In this document: piece by piece, positions 1 to 5,405 of the stretch
How positions within the stretch are numbered: position 1 is the first letter of the stretch
How the letters are laid out: every line of letters starts with the position of its first letter
NCBI GenBank assembly: GCA_903858975.1
Contig: CAIOKW010000259.1
Span: forward strand, 1-14,496
Source: Oligoflexia bacterium
GTDB taxonomy: Bacteria > Bdellovibrionota > UBA1018 > CAIMNF01
Length of the DNA: 14,496 nt
Reading direction: 5' to 3'
Program-made: the position numbers and the translations under genes
Notes under the pieces: model-generated
Databases searched by the model: none
What the model was told of the DNA's origin: nothing
Seen by the model: the letters and a program-made list of their open reading frames with translations, nothing else

Positions 1-134
1 AGTGGAATAAGAGTAAGCTTGCAAAAGAGCTTGGAATTTCACGAGCGGGACTCATTATGAAGGTTGAGAAGTATGCCCTCGATAAGCGAAAGCTACGTGA
101 GGGTGAAGGTGGCGGTAGCGGAGAAGCGGCCTAA
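1..134 (+). CDS. C-terminal fragment of an NtrC-family sigma-54-dependent regulator (Fis-type HTH)
   Basis: Only the last 43 codons are present (frame begins at base 3, stop TAA 132-134); the gene enters from the left edge. The peptide opens WNKSKLAKELGISRAGLI, the pattern of the Fis-type helix-turn-helix at the end of bacterial enhancer-binding proteins (N-K-[ST]-K/R-A-A-x-x-LGIS-R-x-x-L). Such proteins normally carry a receiver or other sensor, then an AAA+ domain contacting sigma-54, then this DNA-binding helix pair. Neither upstream domain is in view, so the call rests on the HTH alone. The tail after the HTH is a charged, glycine-rich extension (residues 28-43), probably disordered. The gene ends about 17 bases before a bidirectional terminator. 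A sigma-54 promoter motif occurs at 4402-4417 in this window, but nothing links the two directly. Confidence 0.7.
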   Translation, partial: WNKSKLAKELGISRAGLIMKVEKYALDKRKLREGEGGGSGEAA

Positions 135-150
135 GCCTAGATTGAAACCA

Positions 151-203
151 TTAGAAACAAAAAGAGCGTGGGCTGAATCGGCCCACGCTCTTTTTGTTTC
201 TAA
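151..203. terminator. Bidirectional intrinsic terminator, perfect 23-bp arms
   Basis: Bases 151-173 are the exact reverse complement of 181-203, with a 7-base loop (174-180). The core GC-rich stem (AGAGCGTGGGC) is flanked by an A-run on the left and a T-run on the right, so a U-tract follows the stem in both directions. It lies between the convergent ends of the sigma-54 regulator (plus) and citrate synthase (minus) and should terminate both. Confidence 0.93.
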
Positions 204-219
204 GTTGATTCTTTTAGGG

Positions 220-1545
220 CTATTCCCAAATCTGATCTTCGCCTTTAAGCCATGCTTTAACGTTTTCAGTGGTCACTGATTTCGGACGCTCAAGCGGGAA
301 TCCGAGTGCACGTGACCAGCAAAGAGAGGCAAGTACTCCGAGCGCGCGGCTCACACCAAACAGCACGGTGTAGTATTCATATTCTTCCATTCCATAATGA
401 AGGAGAAGCGCTCCAGAGTGAGCGTCCACATTTGGCCATGGATTTTTGATCTTACCCAGTGATTGAAGAATCGGGGGAACGGTTTCGAAAATCTTCCAAA
501 CCGTGTTCACCATCTTGTCGTCCGCCATGTGTTGTTTTGCAAACTCTTGTTGAGCGGTGAAGCGAGGGTCCGTTTTACGGAGTACTGCGTGCCCGTATCC
601 AGGAACCACTTTTCCTTCGGAGAGTGTCTTTTGAACGTAAGCCGCGATTTGTTCTCCGGTAGGAGCATCGGTGCCGATGCTCTTTTGCATCTCTACAATC
701 CATTTGATGACTTCTTGGTTTGCGAGCCCATGAAGGGGGCCTGCAAGTCCATTCATCCCTGCTGCAAATGACAGATAAGCATCAGAAAGCGCAGATCCTA
801 CCAGATGAGTGGTGTGCGCTGATACGTTTCCGCCCTCATGATCTGCATGGATCGTGAGGTAGAGGCGCATTAATTCTTTGAAGCCATCTTGATCGAAGCT
901 TAACAGATGCGCAAAATTTCCAGCCCAGTCCAGGGTTGGATCTGCGTTGACTGCTTTGCCTGCACGGTACTTGCGACGATAAACATAAGCTGCAATCGCA
1001 GGAAGTTTAGCGATGAGATTCATGGAGTCTTCGTAGGTGTGACTCCAATAGTCTTTTTTGTTTACGCCTTCAGCGTATTTTTTAGAAAAAATAGATTCTG
1101 TTTGAAGGGCCATCACGCCAACTACAAATTGAGTCATGGGATGAGTGGAGATCGGAAGTGCATCAATCGCCTTGAACACATGATCCGGCATGTTCTTCGC
1201 GCGCTCTGCCCAGTCAAGACTCAGGGCTTTAACGTCTTCTTCGGTGGGAAGTTCGCCCGTCATCATTAGATAAAAAAGGCCTTCGGGGAGCGGCTCAGTT
1301 CCACCTTTTACTTTTGGAAGTTTTTGTTGAAGTTCAGGGATCGTGAATCCGCGAAAGCGAATCCCTTCCTGAGCATCGAGGAGAGAAGTCTCGTAGACCA
1401 TCCCAGTGATCCCGCGCATCCCTTGATAGGCTTGTGCGAGTTGCACTTCGCCGATTTTTTTCGTGCCGTGCTCCTTGATGATTTCTTTGATTTCGTTCGC
1501 AGCTGCGTCCGCTTTTGCTTTAAAGAGACTCTTCAGTTTTTCCAT
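220..1545 (-). CDS. gltA: Citrate synthase, type I (mitochondrial-like)
   Basis: 441 aa. Condenses acetyl-CoA with oxaloacetate to citrate, the first step of the TCA cycle, in the cytoplasm. The protein resembles the dimeric eukaryotic enzyme more than the hexameric proteobacterial GltA: the N-terminal segment around residues 41-70 (QGMRGITGMVYETSLLD, then EGIRFRGFTIPE) and the LHGLANQEV and GYGHAVLRKTDPRF blocks match the mitochondrial family. The catalytic triad is visible as H272 (LHGLANQEV), H319 (GYGHAVL) and D374 (NVDAHSG), corresponding to H274, H320 and D375 of the pig enzyme. Length is that of the mature eukaryotic form. The ATG at 1543-1545 is preceded by AAAGAGAT, a modest ribosome site. 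It lies 60 bases downstream of the beta-barrel candidate on the same strand and may share its transcript; it ends at the terminator 151-203. Eukaryote-type citrate synthases are known in some deltaproteobacteria such as Geobacter, so this is not unprecedented. Confidence 0.96.
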   Translation of the reverse strand: MEKLKSLFKAKADAAANEIKEIIKEHGTKKIGEVQLAQAYQGMRGITGMVYETSLLDAQEGIRFRGFTIPELQQKLPKVKGGTEPLPEGLFYLMMTGELPTEEDVKALSLDWAERAKNMPDHVFKAIDALPISTHPMTQFVVGVMALQTESIFSKKYAEGVNKKDYWSHTYEDSMNLIAKLPAIAAYVYRRKYRAGKAVNADPTLDWAGNFAHLLSFDQDGFKELMRLYLTIHADHEGGNVSAHTTHLVGSALSDAYLSFAAGMNGLAGPLHGLANQEVIKWIVEMQKSIGTDAPTGEQIAAYVQKTLSEGKVVPGYGHAVLRKTDPRFTAQQEFAKQHMADDKMVNTVWKIFETVPPILQSLGKIKNPWPNVDAHSGALLLHYGMEEYEYYTVLFGVSRALGVLASLCWSRALGFPLERPKSVTTENVKAWLKGEDQIWE

Positions 1546-1605
1546 ATCTCTTTTAAAGTAGGATATTTATGCGAAATCCACACTAGAAAAAAGGAAATAT
1601 AAGTC

Positions 1606-2250
1606 TTATTTCATTACGCCAAAAGGATAGCGGAATCCATCGAAGTCAACACCACCGGCCCCGGGGCCGGATTCTTTCGGATTCAATGGGAAGCGGAAGC
1701 GAAGGCCGTACTCAGTAACGGGAGAGGGGCTCATGCCCCCTGATCCAGTCCCGTATTCGAGACTCATAGCGGCTGCGATTTGGAATTCCGGAATGACCCG
1801 CCAAATCAGGCCCGCCTCACCCATATAGGCATGAGTGCCTGAATTGAGGTGGAGGCTCGTCAGGCCCTCTTGCGGTTTGCTCACCCAGGTGAGGGGCGAA
1901 TAGCCTGCTCCCACGAAAAACCGCCAGATTTCGAGTCGAACCCCTAAGTGGAGGGTTCCCATGGCAAGGGGGTCAGAGGTGCTACTAATGGAGGAGGTGC
2001 TGAAGCGGGTTTGAAGTCCAAGGTCAAGGTGTCCTAAGCGCCTTTCATGTGTAATCGGCGTATAAATACTCAGGCTCCCAACGAATCCACTGTTGGTCGA
2101 GCTTGCTGCGGCCTGCTGGAAAAAGATGTCAGCCTTGCTGAAAGAGGCAAGCCCTGTTCCGGCCTCAATATAGGTAGAGGCATCGGCCCTAGTTCCAAGC
2201 AGTGCTAAGGCTAGAAATGAGTAAAATCGAAGTTTTCTAGGTCGACCCAT
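1606..2250 (-). CDS. Secreted protein, probable outer-membrane beta-barrel; function unknown
   Basis: About 214 aa. I do not recognise a named family. The N-terminus is a typical Sec signal peptide: basic RPRK, hydrophobic FLALALLG, then an A-x-A site (ADA before STYIEAGTG), so the mature protein starts near residue 25. The mature part has no cysteines and alternates short amphipathic strands with aromatic and glycine-rich turns (for example HLGVRLEIWRFFVGAGYSP and EFQIAAAMSLEYGTGSGG), the texture of small 8-strand outer-membrane barrels. The C-terminus is VMK rather than the terminal aromatic that BamA substrates usually carry, which weakens the barrel call. Two starts are possible: GTG at 2251-2253 or the adjoining ATG at 2248-2250; I chose ATG. 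No good Shine-Dalgarno is visible for either. It is divergent from the phosphoribosyltransferase fusion and 60 bases upstream of citrate synthase. Confidence 0.7.
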   Translation of the reverse strand: MGRPRKLRFYSFLALALLGTRADASTYIEAGTGLASFSKADIFFQQAAASSTNSGFVGSLSIYTPITHERRLGHLDLGLQTRFSTSSISSTSDPLAMGTLHLGVRLEIWRFFVGAGYSPLTWVSKPQEGLTSLHLNSGTHAYMGEAGLIWRVIPEFQIAAAMSLEYGTGSGGMSPSPVTEYGLRFRFPLNPKESGPGAGGVDFDGFRYPFGVMK

Positions 2251-2341
2251 CACTGGTCCAGTTTACTGTGATTCAAGCGATTCCGCCCTCGGCAATAACT
2301 GCCTAACGCAAAAGGCATGAAGGTTGCTTCAAAACGAGGGT

Positions 2342-4315
2342 ATGCAATTCAAAAATAGAGATGATGCTGGCCGTTTATTAGCTCAACAGATGAGCATGTC
2401 CCTCTTTCCTGATGCCTATGTGCTTGCGCTTCCGAGAGGAGGGGTGCCGGTCGCGGCGCCGATTGCGCGGAAGCTCAAGGCTCCTTTCGATGTACTTTTG
2501 GTGCGGAAGCTTGGCCACCCTCAGCAGCCTGAGTATGCTCTGGGAGCATTGGTCGAGGATGGAACACTTTGGATGAACCCAAGTTTTTCAGAGACTGGGC
2601 GAGTGAGCGAAAAAACTCTGGAGCACCTTAGGAAAACAGAGGGGGAGCGCATTGCGAGTCAAAAGCAGGTTTTTAGGGAAGGGCGCGAGCTTCCGAACTT
2701 AAAAGATAAAACCGTGATCCTGGTCGATGATGGAATTGCTACGGGAGCAACGGTGATGGCCGCCGTTAAGAGTTTAAAGAAACAAGACTGCGGCAGAATT
2801 GTAGTGGCGGTTCCGATTTGTGCAGCAGATTCAACGGATGCCATTCGGAAGGAGGGCGCAGAGGTTTTTGCCTTAGTGGAGACTGATCAATTGCAGGCCG
2901 TAGGACTCTGGTATCAGGACTTTTCACAGGTGGAAAATGAGACGGTTCTTCGAATCTTAACTGATTTTAGGGCGCCTCCTCCGGCTGAAGTGAATTCTTC
3001 TGCGAGCCTGAAGAAGAGTTCGAAGATGGTGAGCACCATCGCTGATCTCCTTCAGCCGCTTGAGATTGACGAAGACTTGGCTCCACTTCTCCAGCACGTC
3101 AAAGATAAGCGAGTGGTGATGTTGGGAGAATCCACGCATGGGACGTCTGAATACTATCGAATCCGTGACCGAATTTCGAGATACCTCCTTCGGAATCACG
3201 GGTTTTCTTTCGTTTCAGTTGAAGGGGATTGGCCTGATCTTGAAAAGCTCAATCGCTATTCGAGCAAGGGACGCGGAAGAAGTGCAAAAAGTGTGATGCA
3301 AGCGTTTCGCCGTTGGCCTACTTGGATGTGGGCCAATGAAGAAGTCGTTGAATTTGTCGAGTTTTTGAAATCCGAGAAATCAGTAAGTGAGTGTGGATTT
3401 TATGGCTTGGATATTTATTCACTTTTCGAGTCGATTGATTCAGTGCTGGAATATGTCCAGAAGGTGAATCCGTTTCTTTCGAAAGCCATGAAGGCTCGCT
3501 ATTCCTGCTTTGAGCCTTTTGAGCGCGATGAGTATGCGTACGCGCGCTCTTTACAGCGGATTCCTGAGGGATGCTCAGCGCAGGTGATGCAAAACCTTGA
3601 TGCGATTTTAAAGATTCGTCTTGAAAAAGGCCAAGACCCAGACGAGTACTTTGGAGCAGAGCAAAATGCACGAATTGTGGTGAATGCCGAAAATTACTAC
3701 CGGGCCTTGTTGAGTGGGGATGAGTTATCTTGGAATGTGAGGGATAGTCATATGCTCGATACGCTCGAGCTCTTGCTCGATCGCTGCGAAAAAATGGGGC
3801 GATCTTCGAAGGGTATTGTTTGGGCTCACAATACTCATGTGGGGGATTATCGCGCAACCGATATGGAGCGAGAGGGCTATGTCAATCTGGGGGGACTTGC
3901 TCGGAAGACCTATGGTGAATCTGACGTGGGATTGATCGGGTTTGGAACTTATAGCGGGAAGGTGGTGGCCGCTCAAGCCTGGGGAGGCAAAGAGCAAGTA
4001 ATGGTCGTTCCTCCAGCACAGAAGGATACCTATGAGGCCTACTTTCATGAGGCGCTCCAATTACGAAAAATGAAACAGGGCTATATTTTGATGGGCCCTC
4101 AAGAAAAAGAAGGCATTCTGAAGGAGATTCATGGGCATCGCGCGATCGGTGTTGTGTATCACAATCAGCGTGAGAATCGGGGGAACTATGTTCCTACCTC
4201 CCTTTCTCATCGCTACGACGCGTTTGTCTTCGTGGATCAGACTTCTGCATTGCACTCCCTCCATGCACTTCATGAGCACGGAAAATTCCCAGAAACCTGG
4301 CCGCAGGGAATGTAG
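2342..4315 (+). CDS. Phosphoribosyltransferase - erythromycin esterase-family fusion protein
   Basis: About 657 aa from ATG 2342. An in-frame TTG at 2324 would add six residues, which are numbered below; the family's usual N-terminal motif (MQFKNRDDAGRLLA) starts at the ATG, which has GAGGG very close upstream. Residues about 7-215 form a type I phosphoribosyltransferase domain: ALPRGGVPVAAPIA, RKLGHP, and the PRPP loop VILVDDGIATGATV (131-144). After a serine-rich linker (about 217-237), residues 238-655 form an erythromycin-esterase/EreA-like domain: LGESTHGTSEY (E269, H272), the glutamate in VSVEGDWPD (E300) and the WAHNTHVGD pair (H502, H505). These match the conserved Glu/His set of EreA/EreB (E43, H46, E74, H285, H288 in EreB). 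Such fusions occur in environmental bacteria; the substrate is unknown, and the domain does not by itself show macrolide resistance. No signal peptide, so cytoplasmic. No proper terminator follows, so some read-through into the downstream RNA region is possible. Confidence 0.9.
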   Translation: MQFKNRDDAGRLLAQQMSMSLFPDAYVLALPRGGVPVAAPIARKLKAPFDVLLVRKLGHPQQPEYALGALVEDGTLWMNPSFSETGRVSEKTLEHLRKTEGERIASQKQVFREGRELPNLKDKTVILVDDGIATGATVMAAVKSLKKQDCGRIVVAVPICAADSTDAIRKEGAEVFALVETDQLQAVGLWYQDFSQVENETVLRILTDFRAPPPAEVNSSASLKKSSKMVSTIADLLQPLEIDEDLAPLLQHVKDKRVVMLGESTHGTSEYYRIRDRISRYLLRNHGFSFVSVEGDWPDLEKLNRYSSKGRGRSAKSVMQAFRRWPTWMWANEEVVEFVEFLKSEKSVSECGFYGLDIYSLFESIDSVLEYVQKVNPFLSKAMKARYSCFEPFERDEYAYARSLQRIPEGCSAQVMQNLDAILKIRLEKGQDPDEYFGAEQNARIVVNAENYYRALLSGDELSWNVRDSHMLDTLELLLDRCEKMGRSSKGIVWAHNTHVGDYRATDMEREGYVNLGGLARKTYGESDVGLIGFGTYSGKVVAAQAWGGKEQVMVVPPAQKDTYEAYFHEALQLRKMKQGYILMGPQEKEGILKEIHGHRAIGVVYHNQRENRGNYVPTSLSHRYDAFVFVDQTSALHSLHALHEHGKFPETWPQGM

Positions 4316-4325
4316 GGGGCTTAAG

Positions 4326-4342
4326 GTCCCAGGGCTTGGGAC
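4326..4342 (+). other. Small hairpin after the fusion gene, no U-tract
   Basis: GTCCCA (4326-4331) and TGGGAC (4337-4342) pair around a 5-base loop, 10 bases after the stop codon. No T-run follows, so it is a poor intrinsic terminator; it could stabilise the 3' end of the upstream mRNA. Confidence 0.35.
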
Positions 4343-4401
4343 ATATGGGGTTCCCGAATCTACAAAGTGCAGCGCTCCTTTGATAAAAGGGAAGGCGAGC
4401 C

Positions 4402-4417
4402 TGGCACAGAATCTGCT
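4402..4417 (+). promoter_or_regulatory. Sigma-54 (-24/-12) promoter motif
   Basis: TGGCACAGAATCTGCT carries GG at 4403-4404 and GC at 4415-4416 separated by exactly 10 bases, the invariant geometry of RpoN promoters (consensus TGGCAC-N5-TTGCW; one mismatch, C for T at 4413). The predicted start is 12 bases after the GC, about 4427-4429. It reads into the structured region, not a protein gene. The lone upstream sequence 4316-4401 is short for an enhancer, so activator sites would lie within the fusion gene's 3' end or here. Confidence 0.6.
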
Positions 4418-4798
4418 TATTATAGAAGTGCCGCTAACGAAAGAAGGTGGCAGAAAAGGAGCGATACTCGATCGATGTTCCAGTGGGTGTGAGTCCCACC
4501 GTAGAGGTTGTTCAGTTGCTACGAAGCGGTGAGGAGGATGAACAGAGGTGACTTTGTTTCATGCGAATCATAAAAAGGCCCTTTGCAAATAGTGGGTCAG
4601 CGTAAAGTCAGGTTGCAGCGAAAGCGAATCTCAAAGAAAGTGCGATGACATTCTTTCATAAAGCAAAGATGGGGAGTGTGGAGGCGCCGAGTGAAGACTG
4701 AATCTTCACGAAGGCAGTATTGTGAGCAAAGGACTGGATAAACGCAGCTCATGAGTTTCCATTGCACTGAGAGAGCGACATGACTTGAAGGAGCAGAG

Positions 4799-4915
4799 AT
4801 GAAAGTACGGAACTGCTTTGGGTTTGGTGAGGTGCTTCAGCCTTGCCTAAGTCTTCTGAAGAAGTTTCCTGCGAGGGAAGCGAAGGCAGAAGTTGAACCG
4901 GAAGTAGGTCAGTGA
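4799..4915 (+). CDS. Possible 38-codon small protein inside the structured RNA
   Basis: ATG 4799-4801 has AAGGAG at 4788-4793 with 5-base spacing, one of the best Shine-Dalgarno arrangements in the window. The frame stays open for 38 codons to TGA 4913-4915. The peptide begins MKVRNCFGFGEVLQPC and ends in a charged AREAKAEVEPEVGQ segment. It has two cysteines, no signal peptide and no transmembrane stretch; I recognise no family. Against it: the region folds as RNA (4844-4848 pairs with 4884-4888 inside the frame) and a single open frame of this length is expected by chance. If translated, the transcript would be dual-function or the peptide would gate folding. Confidence 0.22.
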   Translation: MKVRNCFGFGEVLQPCLSLLKKFPAREAKAEVEPEVGQ

Positions 4916-5218
4916 GGTCGATAAGCTTTGATGGTTGGAGTAGTATAAGCCAACCGGAGCGAGGACCTCAGGAGTAGGAGGAACGTAGAGGGTTTTGGTC
5001 ACTCATTAGTATTATCGATGAGTGAAAGGTGAACTCCGAGCGAACTTCCGAATGGCGGTGTGTTTCGATATCGAATGCACTAAGGGAAATTCGCCAACTG
5101 TTTTTGTCTAACGTACGCTTGAAGCGAGCTTAACTTGGATGGAAAACGGGAATGCAATTCCTGGAGAGCTAACTCTCAGAGCCGCAGCGGGGAAAACCCA
5201 ACATGCGGTAAGATAATA

Positions 5219-5272
5219 GGGAGTGGTGGAAACGCAAGCGTCTGCTTGTAGCGCCACCACTCTCCTTTTTTT
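5219..5272 (+). terminator. Strong intrinsic terminator of the large RNA
   Basis: GGGAGTGGTGG-type stem: GAGTGGTGG (5221-5229) pairs perfectly with CCACCACTC (5254-5262), extended by G5220-T5263 and G5219-C5264. The apical part forms a second helix, CAAGC (5235-5239) with GCTTG (5244-5248). Seven T follow at 5266-5272. It separates the RNA region from the carboxylase operon. Confidence 0.9.
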
Positions 5273-5356
5273 CCTTAAATCCCATAAAATGGAATACTTC
5301 CTCATGGCGCTTGCGCGATGCAGCAAATAAATCGGCAATGGCTCCATCCCCTTGTC

Positions 5357-5374
5357 ATTTTTCGACTGAAAAAT
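5357..5374. promoter_or_regulatory. Inverted repeat upstream of the carboxylase operon, candidate operator
   Basis: ATTTTTC (5357-5363) is the exact reverse complement of GAAAAAT (5368-5374) with a GACT spacer. It lies 32 bases before the carboxyltransferase ATG, in the only promoter-sized gap (5273-5405) between the terminator and the operon. TTGTCA (5352-5357) could be a -35 box overlapping it, but no good -10 was found. An operator for a fatty-acid or propionate regulator is possible; nothing identifies the protein. Confidence 0.35.
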
Positions 5375-5405
5375 TCTGCAGTTTCAGGGTAGATTAGCCC
5401 CCATT

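Larger units (their letters stand above)
4428..5272 (+). ncRNA. Large structured non-coding RNA, family unrecognised
   Basis: No convincing long ORF spans this region on either strand, yet it is dense in inverted repeats. Pairings seen: 4429-4434 with 4447-4452 (one G-U); 4483-4487 with 4495-4499; 4509-4514 with 4539-4544, enclosing a smaller hairpin; GTGAAGA 4691-4697 with 4703-4709; 4723-4727 with 4747-4751; 4844-4848 with 4884-4888; TGAGGTC 4913-4919 with 4964-4970, enclosing GGTTGG 4933-4938 with 4950-4955; CACTCAT 5000-5006 with 5018-5024; TGGCG 5053-5057 with 5092-5096, enclosing the 9-bp hairpin 5058-5080; 5149-5153 with 5157-5161; GAGAG 5164-5168 with 5173-5177; CCGCA 5182-5186 with 5204-5208. 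Loops are purine-rich. The 5' end is placed from the sigma-54 motif and the 3' end from the intrinsic terminator, giving about 845 nt. A 9-nt stem (4373-4381 with 4455-4463) hints that a longer form might start near 4367. It is not tmRNA, RNase P RNA, 6S or SRP RNA by their signature motifs. A divergent group II intron relative is the main alternative. Confidence 0.62.

Noticed and set aside
3318..3857. Minus-strand ORF of 179 codons in the fusion gene
   Set aside because: Antisense shadow of the esterase domain; low-complexity, histidine/serine-rich with no family resemblance.
4131..4532. ORF of 133 codons running from the fusion gene into the RNA region
   Set aside because: Starts inside the fusion gene in another frame, has no protein-family resemblance and overlaps RNA hairpins.
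4538..4573. 11-codon ORF preceded by GGAGG
   Set aside because: The GGAGG touches the ATG with no spacing, so it cannot work as a normal ribosome site.
5139..5216. 25-codon ORF near the RNA 3' end
   Set aside because: No Shine-Dalgarno and covers three hairpins; chance opening is likely.
4428..5272. A standard group II intron
   Set aside because: No reverse transcriptase or maturase ORF. A GTGCG-like start is not clear. The domain V-like hairpin is out of register and the 3' end is a terminator rather than domain VI with a bulged A.
4428..5272. RNase P RNA, tmRNA, 6S or SRP RNA
   Set aside because: No RNase P CR-I/CR-V motifs, no tmRNA acceptor/T-loop (the CCACCA at 5254-5259 is just the terminator stem), and no SRP tetraloop arrangement.
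4428..5272. Cyclic-di-GMP (GEMM) riboswitch, as in the abundant Bdellovibrio merRNA
   Set aside because: I could not find the GEMM core (GACGCAAAGCC-type sequence with the GGGUUACC partner).
5108..5347. Minus-strand ORF of 79 codons over the terminator
   Set aside because: Spans the terminator stem in antisense, has no ribosome site or family match.
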